DNA of 64,000 nt from Paraglaciecola sp. MB-3u-78 (GTDB taxonomy: Bacteria; Pseudomonadota; Gammaproteobacteria; Enterobacterales; Alteromonadaceae): positions 682,001-746,000 of the forward strand of contig NZ_PJCF01000004.1 of assembly GCF_002835935.1 (NCBI RefSeq). The letters run 5' to 3'. Of this stretch, positions 18,735 through 28,068 are shown in pieces. The notes beneath the pieces were generated by a model. That model saw only the letters and a program-made list of their open reading frames with translations, was not told where the DNA came from and searched no databases. A program made the translations under genes and the position numbers. Numbering within the stretch: the first letter of the stretch is position 1; each line of letters opens with the position of its first letter.

Positions 18735-19865
18735 TTATAAACGTATTTTTTTGGCAATATCAGGATGCTCAAAAATCATCTTATGTTGTAACGCCAAGGA
18801 TTTACCCACACCCGCATCCCTGGCTTTACGATACATAGTAAGCGCGATAGCAACATCTAGGTACGACAGGCCAACGGCGTTAAAATAGATCCGCTCTTGC
18901 TCTGACTCTCGGCCAGGTTTATCACCTGCCACTAATTCATAAAGATCAGCATGTAAATCGTGACTACCAAGTAAGCCTTCTTTATACATCCTGCTTAATG
19001 TTTGTGTGCGGTGCATCACCGTTTTCCAATCGTCACAGACAATTTTGTCGCTTTGTGTGACAACCGCATATTCGTCTTCCCACCCACCCACGTGGCTATA
19101 AAAAGCGCCGGGCTTGACCCAATCAGCCTTAAGCAGTGGCGCTTGAGCGCTTGTGGCTGTCACCAGAATATCTGCATCTTCCATCGCTGATTTGGCATCA
19201 CCCTTTGTTGGGATAAACTGCATATCCGGCAGGACTGGCGAAAGTTGCGCGATAAACTCATGCTCTTCAGCTTTGCTTAACGCCGAAACACGGCAAATTT
19301 TCAGGCTGGGGCGTGCCACTTTCATGGCCAGCAAATGCATTTTTGCCTGCTCACCTGCGCCGATAAAACCAATGGTTTGTGCATCCTTTTTCGCAAGATA
19401 CTTGGCCGCAACCGCACCGACCGCACCAACCCGCATGTTGGACGCAAGCGTCCCATCCATAACGGCAACAGGAAAGCCATGTTCGATTTCAGAGAGCACA
19501 AAGATAGCGCAAAGATTTTGCAAATCGTATTTACGTGGGTTGTCAGGAAAGACAGATACCCATTTCATACCACATATTTTTTCGTCTAACATGGTCGCGG
19601 GTAAGCAGTTGATCCGCTCTTGTGTATGGGGATCGAAAATCTGTACAATTTTTTCAGGAAACATAATTGAGCCTTTCTCGAAAGCAAGTAAGGTTTGCTC
19701 CACGACATCCATGATGCGTTGCATATCAAAACAACCTGAATCGAGTAAATCTTCCTGGGAAAAATAATTAAAATCGACTTCGTGATTACGCACCGTTTTA
19801 CTCTCCAATAAAGGGCTTTGGGTGGGGGAGGCCGCCCCATCGAGGCATTCGACCAAAATACTCAA
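18735..19865 (-). CDS. ornithine cyclodeaminase / mu-crystallin family protein
   Basis: The 376-residue product has the family NAD-binding region (TIGFIGAGEQAKMHLLAM), the preceding AVMDGTLASNMRVGAVGAVA substrate loop and KPGAFYSHVGGWEDEY. Family members make proline from ornithine or reduce cyclic imino acids and other ketimines. It is first in the operon with the three-part oxidase. The same pairing (opine oxidase subunits plus ornithine cyclodeaminase) is known from octopine catabolism on Ti plasmids, so an opine or imino-acid degradation path is plausible. The first 25 residues are less conserved, so the start is uncertain. Confidence 0.8.
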   Translation of the reverse strand: MSILVECLDGAASPTQSPLLESKTVRNHEVDFNYFSQEDLLDSGCFDMQRIMDVVEQTLLAFEKGSIMFPEKIVQIFDPHTQERINCLPATMLDEKICGMKWVSVFPDNPRKYDLQNLCAIFVLSEIEHGFPVAVMDGTLASNMRVGAVGAVAAKYLAKKDAQTIGFIGAGEQAKMHLLAMKVARPSLKICRVSALSKAEEHEFIAQLSPVLPDMQFIPTKGDAKSAMEDADILVTATSAQAPLLKADWVKPGAFYSHVGGWEDEYAVVTQSDKIVCDDWKTVMHRTQTLSRMYKEGLLGSHDLHADLYELVAGDKPGRESEQERIYFNAVGLSYLDVAIALTMYRKARDAGVGKSLALQHKMIFEHPDIAKKIRL

Positions 19866-19933
19866 TATATAAAATTGTAGTTAAAAAGCGGTAACTAGCG
19901 AGCGATGCAATGAAAAATAGGCTGTGGGGGCCT

Positions 19934-20162
19934 AAAACCAGCATCTGCTAAACAATTTAATGAATACATATCAAAAATATGTGGATGCAATGTCTGCTCT
20001 GACAACTGAGCATTAACGGGGAACGAGGAACGGGGAACGAGGAACGGGGAACGGGGAACGGGTAACGGGTAACGCAATAAAATGCTACTGAGCGTCCCGG
20101 GACGGGTGAATTTAAAAGGAATGCCCAGCCTGATATTCATCACATTACTGGGCTCGTGAAAT
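19934..20162 (+). repeat. dispersed repeat, copy A
   Basis: The ends of this non-coding segment (19934-19959 and 20133-20162) match those of a second segment at 23374-23571 at about 23 of 26 and 27 of 30 bases, in the same orientation. The interiors differ, and here the interior contains a heptamer array. I do not recognise the element. No complete transposase is inside. Confidence 0.55.
20016..20071. repeat. heptamer tandem repeat, 8 copies
   Basis: Eight consecutive 7-base units follow the pattern ACGGGGA, with variants ACGAGGA and ACGGGTA. Apart from single-base variation the units are exact. The array lies in the non-coding gap between the divergently oriented OCD-like and SDR genes. Slippage-prone arrays like this often vary in copy number between strains. 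Confidence 0.85.
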
Positions 20163-20418
20163 AATGAAATTGTGGTGCTATTTCTATTGGTCACCCTTAC
20201 GCTATGAGTGGTGCTAGTATGGTAATGCACGCCCTATCGAAGGTTAGCGACGCGGCGTTAAATATGTTGTTGTCACTATGTGCGCGCGCGGCGGCATGGG
20301 TGCTGCAGGATTGTTCGAAGTGTTATAACATCTAAGCCATTTATGGGGCATTTACCGTCCCTTTTTTATCTTAAACTTGTAGCATAATTAAGCATGTTAG
20401 TCATACCAAAGGCTACAA

Positions 20419-20469
20419 ATTTGGCGTTTTTTAAATTTTGACGTTTTTTAAATTTTGGCGTTTTTTAAA
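20419..20469. repeat. 17-bp tandem repeat, 3 copies, just before the SDR gene
   Basis: Three consecutive units read TTTTGRCGTTTTTTAAA with one or two base differences. The array ends 15 bp before the SDR start codon, next to its ribosome-binding site. It may be part of a promoter or leader; copy-number change would move promoter elements. Confidence 0.8.
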
Positions 20470-20484
20470 TAATAGGGAGCATAT

Positions 20485-21255
20485 ATGAATAACTTTTTTT
20501 CGGTTGCTGGAAAAATTGCAGTAGTTACCGGTGGTTCAAGCGGAATAGGCGCAATGATTGCCCGTGGTTTTGTTGAAAATGGCGTAAAAACCTACATCAC
20601 TTCTCGTAAACTTGAGCAGCTACAACACACTGCTGATGAACTATCCGCTTTAGGTGAGTGTATCGCTATTCAATCTGATTTATCAACGATGGCTGGGGTT
20701 GACGCATTTGCAGATGAGATGCTTAAGCGAGAGTCAAAAATCGATATATTAATTAATAATGCCGGTGCAGTCTGGGGAGCCCCAATTGAAGATTTCCCCG
20801 AATCAGGCTGGGACAAAGTCATGGATTTAAATGTAAAGTCTATATTCTTTCTAAGCAAACGTTTATTACCCGCATTACGTGAAGCTGGAGAAACAGATGA
20901 ACCTTCGCGTATCGTGAATATTGCCTCGGTCAATGGGATCACCCATCCGCATATGAACAATTATTCTTATTCGGCGAGTAAAGCAGCGGTTATCCAATTA
21001 ACACGCCATATGGCAGCAGACCTTCGTCCAAGCAACGTTAATATCAATGGTATTGCTCCTGGGTTTTTCCCCAGCAAAATGACAAAACATGTAATGGAAC
21101 ATGAACAGAAGTTTTCCAATAATCTCCCTGCTCGCAGAATTGGTGAACTGGCTGATGTGGCTGGCACTGCCATTTATCTTTGCTCACGTGCGAGTAACTA
21201 TGTATGTGGTCACACGGTAGTTTTGGATGGTGGACAAGTGGCTAATGCAGGCTGA
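20485..21255 (+). CDS. short-chain dehydrogenase/reductase (SDR)
   Basis: This 256-residue classical SDR has the cofactor motif VVTGGSSGIG, the NNAG motif (ILINNAGAVWG), the catalytic Ser-Tyr-Lys set (NIASVNG, then YSASK near residues 162-166) and a C-terminal VVLDGGQ. It is close in pattern to RhlG-like 3-oxoacyl reductases, but the substrate is not determinable. GGGAG lies eight bases before ATG. It converges on a fatty acyl-CoA ligase gene across a shared terminator, so both may serve fatty-acid metabolism. Confidence 0.87.
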   Translation: MNNFFSVAGKIAVVTGGSSGIGAMIARGFVENGVKTYITSRKLEQLQHTADELSALGECIAIQSDLSTMAGVDAFADEMLKRESKIDILINNAGAVWGAPIEDFPESGWDKVMDLNVKSIFFLSKRLLPALREAGETDEPSRIVNIASVNGITHPHMNNYSYSASKAAVIQLTRHMAADLRPSNVNINGIAPGFFPSKMTKHVMEHEQKFSNNLPARRIGELADVAGTAIYLCSRASNYVCGHTVVLDGGQVANAG

Positions 21256-21340
21256 GTTTAGATAAAATAAATATTTTAGGTTCAGACTCTGTGTCTATCT
21301 TAATAAAAATTTGACTCTCAGTTTATCTCAGTGTTAAACA

Positions 21341-21376
21341 AAAAAAGCGCAAGGGTTTAGTTTGCGCTTTTTTTTT
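21341..21376. terminator. bidirectional rho-independent terminator
   Basis: A 12-bp perfect stem, AAAAAAGCGCAA paired with TTGCGCTTTTTT around a 9-base loop, is flanked by A-runs and T-runs on both sides. It sits between the convergent SDR and acyl-CoA ligase genes. Confidence 0.85.
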
Positions 21377-21432
21377 CTACAAATTTTCGTCTTCGCACCA
21401 TGGTAAAGCATGACAAGTTTAACGGATTTACG

Positions 21433-23028
21433 TTAGCTAATTTGACGTTCTTGATCTTTCCAATAAGGCGCTCTTAACTCGCGCTTGAGAAGTTTGCCGC
21501 TTGGATTGCGCGGTAACGCATCGACAAAATCAATACTCTTAGGCACCTTATAACCCGCAATTTTACTTTTGGCGTGGGTAATAATATCTATCTCACTCGC
21601 GGTACTACTGGGTTTGAGTACCACTATCGCCTTGACGGATTCGCCCCATCTTTTATCAGGCACACCAATCACCGCTACATCAGCAATGGCTTCATGGGAG
21701 AATAATGCATTTTCTACTTCTGCTGGATATACATTTTCACCACCAGACACAATCATGTCTTTGATCCTGTCATGGATAAACAAAAAGCCCTCTGTATCAA
21801 GGTAACCAGCATCGCCAGTATAAAACCAGCCGTCCTGAATAGATTTAGCCGTGGCGTCATCGTTTTTCCAGTACCCTTTCATCAGGCTACCTGAACGATA
21901 TAGGATTTCGCCCACAACATTGGCGGGAGCATCTTGACCGTTCTCACCAATGATCCGAAATTCTGATGTAGGAGCAGGTTTGCCACAAGAACGCAGTTTA
22001 CCCCGAGCCGGATTGTGATCTTCTGGGCCTAATATAGCACCTGAACCACTGGTTTCGGTCAGACCATAAATCTGATAAAAGTCACAATCAAAAATTTCTT
22101 TGGCGGTAATTAACACCTCTTCAGAAATAGGGCTGCCGCCATACATCATGATGTCTAAGTTTGAAAAGTCTCGCTCACGCACGCCGGGAATAGAATTGAG
22201 ATACAAGATCACCGCCGGTACAAATAACGTATATTTGACCCGATACTTTTCAAGAGAATCTAGAATGACCATAGGATCAACATCTTTCATCACAATGTTT
22301 GTGACACCTTGAAGCAGACCCAACAAGGCAGTATTGAGACCAGCAACATGGAAAACCGGCATCGCCACCATGCAGGTCTCACCGCTTTGCCAGTCACCAG
22401 CGCCCCCTAGTGCGCCTTGATTGGCTGCGTCTAAATAGTTTCCATTGGTTAGCTGTACGCCTTTAGGGTGGCCTGTTGTGCCGCTGGTATACATCTGCAC
22501 CATATCGTCGTCTAAGTCGATAGACAGCATAGGATCCGTTTTATCTTGCGCATCTCGCCAGTCGATATAATTTGGCCATGTTATATGGCCGCCATCGATG
22601 GCAATGATTTTAGTCAGAGTGGTAATGTTTGTGGCAATTCGTTGGACCGTTTCATAAAATTCAGCCCCAACAAATAACACTTCAACTTCTGCATTGTTAA
22701 GAATGTATTCTATTTCAGGGGGGGCAAGTCGCCAATTTACCGGTGTGGTAACAACATTCGCTTTGGCGGCACCCATCAACACTTCAAAAAAGTAATCGCT
22801 GTTTTTACCCATAAACCCAATTCGTGAATTGGGGCTGCATTTAGCGGCGATTAACCCGTTTGCTACTTGACTGGCCAAGCTATCAAAGTTTTGGTAGCTG
22901 GTTTCGCGTTCTTCAAAAACATGCGCAATGCGTTCACTATTAATACGGGCTTGATAGCGGCTAATATCTGCAATACAGTTAATTTCATTCAAGTTGATCA
23001 CTGTCACTTTCCTTCTGTTAGTCAACAT
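21433..23028 (-). CDS. long-chain fatty acyl-CoA synthetase (AMP-forming)
   Basis: The 531-residue ANL-family ligase shows the phosphate loop MYTSGTTGHPKG, YGLTETSGSG, the adenylate motif GWFYTGDAGYLDTEGFLFI, the linker DRIKDMIVSGGENVYPAEVE and the C-terminal lysine motif LPRNPSGKLLKREL. It should activate a medium- or long-chain acid to the acyl-CoA. The start is uncertain: a GTG at about 23001 directly after AAGGAAAG is a plausible alternative to the ATG at 23028. No partner genes follow on this strand. Confidence 0.85.
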   Translation of the reverse strand: MLTNRRKVTVINLNEINCIADISRYQARINSERIAHVFEERETSYQNFDSLASQVANGLIAAKCSPNSRIGFMGKNSDYFFEVLMGAAKANVVTTPVNWRLAPPEIEYILNNAEVEVLFVGAEFYETVQRIATNITTLTKIIAIDGGHITWPNYIDWRDAQDKTDPMLSIDLDDDMVQMYTSGTTGHPKGVQLTNGNYLDAANQGALGGAGDWQSGETCMVAMPVFHVAGLNTALLGLLQGVTNIVMKDVDPMVILDSLEKYRVKYTLFVPAVILYLNSIPGVRERDFSNLDIMMYGGSPISEEVLITAKEIFDCDFYQIYGLTETSGSGAILGPEDHNPARGKLRSCGKPAPTSEFRIIGENGQDAPANVVGEILYRSGSLMKGYWKNDDATAKSIQDGWFYTGDAGYLDTEGFLFIHDRIKDMIVSGGENVYPAEVENALFSHEAIADVAVIGVPDKRWGESVKAIVVLKPSSTASEIDIITHAKSKIAGYKVPKSIDFVDALPRNPSGKLLKRELRAPYWKDQERQIS

Positions 23029-23373
23029 CTGTTGTTTTGTTAATCCAGAGTCCTGGTTCCTCTGATCTCAAAAAGTGAAATTGCCGGATATTAACCCCCT
23101 CTTTTGAGAGTGGATTTTCGATGGCTGCTATCGATCTAGGTTGCGTCCATATATTCGACATGCCATCGCTAGGGATCCCCACAATCCCCTTCAGCGCTGC
23201 TCACTCAATCATTGTTTCACATGTGGAGATTACCAATAATAACAACACTGAGCTTTTTTACTACCTATCCCAGTTCGACGAAAAAAAGACGTGATTTCTC
23301 TTCAAACTAGGAAATAAAAGGGTCAGATCCAAATTAAATCATTAACCGGTCACCCATAATAACGAGCAGCCCA

Positions 23374-23571
23374 AAAATCAGCATATGCTAAACAATGTAT
23401 TACCATGGGTGATGAGATGGGCGCTCCCTATTAGGGCGTGAATGAGCATATGAAGCCGCAGTTTAATACGCGCTTAAAGCGCAATCAGTTGCACGACTTT
23501 ATGCGCCAGCAACCACATACTAGGGTCGTGATACAGGCCTTTTATTCATCCCATTACTGGGCTCATGAAAT
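23374..23571 (+). repeat. dispersed repeat, copy B
   Basis: The ends 23374-23399 and 23542-23571 match the ends of copy A at 19934-20162 in the same orientation. The two copies flank the SDR and acyl-CoA ligase genes. A 64-codon open frame inside copy B (23438-23632) is not convincing as a gene. Confidence 0.55.
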
Positions 23572-23969
23572 CGTAAAACGTGAAAACGTGAAATCACTCA
23601 ATCTATCCAATATTGCACAGTGCAAGACCTGACACCTAGAATAGAGCAAACTTAGTTTTGATAGTTTTAATGATTAAATGACTTGAGTCCTTTTTAACCT
23701 TGATGTTTCGAAGTGCTGATGCTAATGCTAGTATCGACTTGTTGTTATGTAGCAGCATTGAATTAAGGGAATAATAGTGAGCAAAAGCAATTATCGGCCT
23801 AAAGGGTTACCTCGTCATCAGCAGCCTTGGTTCGTTTCTGTTTGGCGTAAAAAATAACTCATAGATTTTGATAGCTTAAAACTGGGGTCAGTAAAACTGG
23901 GGTCAGGGTCAACTTAACTTAACATCCTGAAATATATGCTGAAATATCTGTGGTCAGAGTAAACTTTTA
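23572..23969. other. gene-poor repeat-type sequence
   Basis: No real gene is seen. A 26-codon GTG-initiated frame at 23777-23857 (MSKSNYRPKGLPRHQQPW...) looks like a broken N-terminus. At 23880-23910 the motif ACTGGGGTCAG occurs twice in tandem, with further GGTCAG motifs at 23321 and 23951, a style seen around REP-associated elements (recollection, not tested). Confidence 0.35.
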
Positions 23970-24274
23970 AGTACTAAAGTATCAGCTGAAATAGATGACT
24001 ATTGAATAAAAGGGCTGAAGCATACCCATCCAAACATCATGATAATAAAACACTAACAGAACTAGATACCAAAGGCAGCTATATAAACGTTGCTGAGCTA
24101 ATGACATTACAGCTGAATATTTAGAGCCAGTTGAATGGATTGAATCTACGTCTTTAAGTAAGGCATTTAGTGAAACGGGATTATTCAAAAAATCAAAATT
24201 CCGTCTGCAAACCCACAGCGTCTAAATGGGGACATACAGTAGAACGAATAAAAACGCAGTTTAAGATTCAATAG
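23970..24274 (+). pseudogene. decayed coding remnant, frameshifted, family unknown
   Basis: Protein-like segments run through different plus-strand frames. RAEAYPSKHHDNKTLTELDT is followed, after a frame change, by TAEYLEPVEWIESTSLSKAF, and after another by NQNSVCKPTASKWGHTVERI, ending at TAG 24272-24274. They read as one C-terminal region disrupted by at least two frameshifts. I cannot name the family. 24275-24855 beyond it is AT-rich and shows no gene or clear signal. Confidence 0.5.
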
Positions 24275-24855
24275 AAAGTCCCATAAGCATTACAAACACG
24301 AGACATTCATGATCGATTTATACTTTTCATATCATGAATGACGAATAGGATAAGCCTTCAATTTATGTATTTTAAACTCTGATTGTTTAGAACTTAGCGT
24401 TAGGTCACGTTTACAGTAGGGAGCAATTCCAGATTAGTTACACACAATTCCAGTTCTGGAATACATTTGCCAAAGGTAAGAACCAGCAATCCAGAAATAT
24501 ATTCAATTTAACATAATATACATTATAGGAACTCTAGTATGGTGTTCCTTTATAGGCAGTATATCGACATGTGACATTTCGAATTTAGATTTGGATCAAT
24601 CTACTTAACACATTTAGCCTTAACGCTGATTGATTTTAAAAATAACTCTATTTAAAAATTATACATTATCTAATATATATTAACGTTCGCTAAGTAAATT
24701 GCATTAACTCTTACTATGCCTCGTACTGATTCGTTCACGTAGTTGAAAATTTTAGCCTCACAAACGCGACTAAATGATCAAAATTCACATTTAAACAGTC
24801 GGTTACAGCGTGACTGTTAATGGTTTTTTAAGGGGCCTAGCTAAAACCAAACCCA
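24275..24855. other. AT-rich intergenic stretch
   Basis: I find no open reading frame with coding character. One weak FNR-like sequence (TAGAT-TTGG-ATCAA, 24586-24599) has no gene suitably placed beside it. Confidence 0.4.
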
Positions 24856-25932
24856 TTAAGGTTTTATGGCTACTTTAAGTACACCGTCTCTTTGATTGGC
24901 AAAAAGTTCATAGGCATCCTCGATTTGATCGAGTAAATAATGATGGGTAATGAGTGGTTTGAGATCAATACGCTCGGCAGCCACCACATTCATCAGTCTA
25001 CGCATGCGTTCCTTTCCACCTGGACATAAAGAAGTAATAATTTTGTTATCGCCTAGGCCTGCATGGAATGCATCAAGGGGGATGGTTAGGTTTTCAGAAT
25101 ACACGCCAAGGCTAGACAATGTGCCACCGGGTTTAAGTGCCCTCAAGCAGTTTTCAAACGTCAATTGTAGCCCTAGCGCTTCAATGGCAACATCAACCCC
25201 TCGCCCCTTGGTAATGCGCATGATTTCTTCGACTGGGTCGGTTTTATGGTGGTCAATAACAAAATTTGCACCTAACTGTCTGGACATTTCCATACGTCGA
25301 GGGACGGATTCTACTGTTATAATGGTAGTTGCCCCGCGTAACTTAGCGCCTGCAGTAGCACATAAACCGATAGGCCCTTGAGCAAAAATGGCAACAGTAT
25401 CACCGATTTTTATGTTACCTGCCTCAGCTCCTGCAAAACCGGTAGACATGATATCAGGGCACATAAGTACTTGCTCATCACTCAATTCATCCGGTACTGG
25501 GGCTAAGTTTGCCATTGCATCTGGAACCAACAGAAATTCGGCTTGAGCACCGTCAATGGTATTCCCAAAGCGCCAACCTCCGAGGGCCTTGATGCCATGT
25601 CTGCAGCTCCCGCCATCTTGTGAATGTAATCCATCTAAACACGCGTAAGAATGCCCACTTGGGCAAATGGCACCAGCAATAACCCGCTGTCCCTCTTCAT
25701 ATCCCGCTACATTAGCTCCGATTTTTTCTATTATGCCTACAGGTTCATGGCCTATAGTTAAGCCTTTGGCTACAGGATATTCGCCCTTTAGTATATGAAC
25801 GTCTGTGCCACAAATGGTAGTGGTTGTTACCCTGATTAATACATCGTTGGGCCCAACGTTTGGTATCGGTTTGTCATCTAGGACAATTCTTCCTGCCTCT
25901 ACAAATATGGCAGCTTTCATCATTTCAGTCAT
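24856..25932 (-). CDS. zinc-dependent alcohol dehydrogenase (MDR family)
   Basis: The 358-residue product is a medium-chain dehydrogenase with catalytic zinc ligands visible as C41 in TTICGTDVHILKG and H62-E63 in GHEPVG, and a Rossmann region (VAIFAQGPIGLCATAGAKLRG). The usual four-cysteine structural-zinc loop is replaced by CPSGHSYACLDGLHSQDGG, as in secondary alcohol dehydrogenases that lack structural zinc. It would interconvert an aldehyde or ketone with its alcohol using NAD(P)H. A near-consensus FNR box 57 bp upstream fits a fermentative role. The gene is monocistronic. Confidence 0.87.
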   Translation of the reverse strand: MTEMMKAAIFVEAGRIVLDDKPIPNVGPNDVLIRVTTTTICGTDVHILKGEYPVAKGLTIGHEPVGIIEKIGANVAGYEEGQRVIAGAICPSGHSYACLDGLHSQDGGSCRHGIKALGGWRFGNTIDGAQAEFLLVPDAMANLAPVPDELSDEQVLMCPDIMSTGFAGAEAGNIKIGDTVAIFAQGPIGLCATAGAKLRGATTIITVESVPRRMEMSRQLGANFVIDHHKTDPVEEIMRITKGRGVDVAIEALGLQLTFENCLRALKPGGTLSSLGVYSENLTIPLDAFHAGLGDNKIITSLCPGGKERMRRLMNVVAAERIDLKPLITHHYLLDQIEDAYELFANQRDGVLKVAIKP

Positions 25933-25989
25933 AACACCTTACTCCGTTATTTAGTCGTGAAAAAATTAGCATCTTTACTGATTTGGACT

Positions 25990-26003
25990 TTGATCTCAGT
26001 CAA
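25990..26003. promoter_or_regulatory. FNR/ANR-type box upstream of alcohol dehydrogenase
   Basis: TTGAT-CTCA-GTCAA has one mismatch to consensus and ends 57 bp before the adh start codon (minus strand). Confidence 0.62.
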
Positions 26004-26129
26004 AGCAAATCACGGCTACTAACACTTAGAGGAATAACTCATTCTGTCCACGACTTAATAATGATTGGCTTTGTTGCTGCAATGCATAGAGATATCCGTG
26101 TACGCAATTTTTATTGTTAATACCAAAAC

Positions 26130-26675
26130 CTATACTGTATTTATACGCTGATACGCCAGTCGAACCTGCTTTTCAACCTCAATGATGGTAAATAATGCGA
26201 CACCTACACCGAAGATCAACACGCCATCCCAAAAAGGAATGGCGGCGGCAGCAAATACGGATTGTAGTTGAGGTAGGTAGGTGATCGCGAATTGGGCAGC
26301 CGTAACGGCAATCACCACAGACCAGACGACTTCGGTGCCGCGTAACGCCTTCCAGGTCAGCGAAGTACCGTGGATATTGCGGATGAAAAACAGGTGGAAT
26401 ATTTCCATTACCACTAGGGTATTGAGTGCGATGGTGCGGGCGAGTTCTACTGAATACTCTTGGTCGATGGCGTAGTGGTATGTATCGAATACGCCGCAAA
26501 GGAACAAAAAGGATACCAACACAATATGCCAGATCAAATCATTGGTCAGTAGCGGTTCTTCTCGCGCCCGCGGTGGGCGGCGCATCGTATTATCTTCGGT
26601 CGGTTCAAAGGCCAATGCCATTCCCAGAGTGATAGCGGTAATCAGGTTTGGACTGAACAGCTCATTACCCATCAA
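26130..26675 (-). pseudogene. C-terminal fragment of a cation-transporting P-type ATPase
   Basis: The 181 codons match only the last transmembrane part of a roughly 900-residue Ca2+/Na+/H+-type P-type ATPase: LITAITLGMALAFEPTEDNT, MRRPPR, then helices with FLCGVFDTYHYAID and ARTIALNTLVVMEIFHLFFI. The phosphorylation (DKTGT) and ATP-binding domains are absent. A stop codon lies just upstream in frame. It is a relic and a transport function is not expected. Confidence 0.82.
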
Positions 26676-26720
26676 TAATTATAAGGAACAGCAGCAAGAA
26701 AAAACCGAGTAGGTCAATCT

Positions 26721-26734
26721 TTGACCCCCATCAA
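26721..26734. promoter_or_regulatory. FNR/ANR-type box upstream of cytochrome c/ABC cluster
   Basis: TTGAC-CCCC-ATCAA has one mismatch to consensus and is 81 bp before the cytochrome ATG at 26816. Confidence 0.5.
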
Positions 26735-26815
26735 TATATTTCTTCTCTAACATGCCATCGTAGACATTCGCACTAACCTTTTTGGTGAGTGACATTCGAT
26801 GCAAGGAGATGACAC

Positions 26816-27295
26816 ATGAATACCTCTCTTTTTAACGGCTTGTTTTTTTTACTGCTTGTTCTGTTAACACTGGGTTTATTCGCTTGTGAGTCAGGACCCG
26901 AATCGCCAAAAGGTTTTAGTCTTCCACAAGGCGACATTGCTATGGGAGAGACAACATTTTTGAAGTATCAATGTCTGGCTTGTCATACTCTTGATGGAGT
27001 TGAAGACGAATCCGTTATTAAAGTTTTCGAGCAGCCAGTGAGACTGGGAGGCCGTTACTCAATAGTCAAAACCTATGCCCAGTTGGTGACATCTATTATT
27101 AATCCGTCACACAAACTCGCCCCCCGCTCTATCCATTTAGAAAGTGTGGTAACTGAGGACGGACTCTCCAAAATGCCGATATTTAATGATGTTATGACGG
27201 TCACTGAACTGGTGAATATTGTTGCTTTTTTACAACCTAAATATAAAGTGAAACCTATGCAGTACACTCAATATCATCATTACCATATTCCGTAA
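26816..27295 (+). CDS. c-type cytochrome, predicted lipoprotein
   Basis: The 159-residue protein has a lipoprotein signal ending in LGLFAC24, then one haem c site C53-L-A-C-H57 and a likely axial methionine in LSKMPIFND. It should be a membrane-anchored periplasmic mono-haem cytochrome. GGAG lies upstream of ATG. Three exporter genes follow directly in the same orientation, so they may form one transcription unit from the FNR-like box, though a link in function is not obvious. Confidence 0.82.
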   Translation: MNTSLFNGLFFLLLVLLTLGLFACESGPESPKGFSLPQGDIAMGETTFLKYQCLACHTLDGVEDESVIKVFEQPVRLGGRYSIVKTYAQLVTSIINPSHKLAPRSIHLESVVTEDGLSKMPIFNDVMTVTELVNIVAFLQPKYKVKPMQYTQYHHYHIP

Positions 27296-27327
27296 TATCG
27301 CATTTTATATTCTCGTTGAGCCATTAT

Positions 27328-28068
27328 ATGAATAAGGTTCCCCAATCAGAGTTGCAGCCTGGAATACAACCCGCGTTGGCGGCCTATAATTTGACTAAAA
27401 TTTACCACAGCGGTGAAGTGGAAGTACAAGCTCTTAGAGGGGTGAACTTCGAACTTTATCCGAAAGAATTGGTGGTGCTGTTAGGGGCTTCAGGGAGTGG
27501 TAAGTCAACTTTATTAAATATATTGGGGGGCCTTGATTTACCTACATCAGGGCAGATCCTCTATAACCAGCAAGATTTAAGTAAGGCCAGTGAGTATGAA
27601 CTGACACGTTTTAGGCGCGAACATGTAGGCTTTGTATTTCAATTTTATAATCTGATCCCAAGCTTGACTGCTTACGAAAATGTGGCACTGGTTACGGAAA
27701 TTTCACCTCACCCCATTGCTCCTGAAGCAGCCCTAGAACTAGTGAAACTTGGCGATCGCATGCATCACTTCCCCGCTCAACTCTCAGGCGGCGAGCAACA
27801 ACGTGTAGCCATTGCTCGTGCGATTGCCAAACAACCCGATATTTTATTGTGTGATGAACCCACTGGAGCCTTAGACAAACAAACCGGAATTTTGGTGCTC
27901 GAAGCCATAGAGAATATCAACCAACAACTAGGGACAACTACAGCCATCATTACCCATAATACGGTGGTTGCCAGCATGGCCGACAGAGTAGTTAATATTT
28001 CTGATGGTCAGATAGCGGGCATACGAAATAACGCTGTTCGCGTTATGGCCAAAGAGCTGGAATGGTGA
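27328..28068 (+). CDS. ABC transporter ATP-binding protein (MacB/LolD type)
   Basis: From ATG 27328 the 246-residue product has Walker A ([14 protein letters not shown], about residue 52), Q-loop ([18 protein letters not shown]), signature [14 protein letters not shown] and Walker B ([12 protein letters not shown]). It powers the FtsX-type permease encoded next, which it overlaps by seven bases. An upstream TTG at 27316 is possible but the ATG fits better. Confidence 0.87.
   Translation: MNKVPQSELQPGIQPALAAYNLTKIYHSGEVEVQALRGVNFELYPKELVVLLGASGSGKSTLLNILGGLDLPTSGQILYNQQDLSKASEYELTRFRREHVGFVFQFYNLIPSLTAYENVALVTEISPHPIAPEAALELVKLGDRMHHFPAQLSGGEQQRVAIARAIAKQPDILLCDEPTGALDKQTGILVLEAIENINQQLGTTTAIITHNTVVASMADRVVNISDGQIAGIRNNAVRVMAKELEW

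Noticed and set aside
20016-20071. Possible CRISPR array
   Set aside because: Units are only 7 bp with no spacers and no cas genes nearby.
19895-20230. 111-codon minus-strand frame
   Set aside because: It runs through the heptamer array and repeat copy A and encodes low-complexity Pro/Arg/Ser repeats; no start signal or family is visible.
20240-20290. attC-like sequence (GTTAGC...GCGTTAAAT) suggesting an integron cassette
   Set aside because: I could not find both paired core sites of an attC, and there is no integrase or cassette series in the window.
24586-24599. Additional FNR-like sequence TAGAT-TTGG-ATCAA
   Set aside because: Its first half-site deviates at a key position and no gene start lies at a suitable distance.
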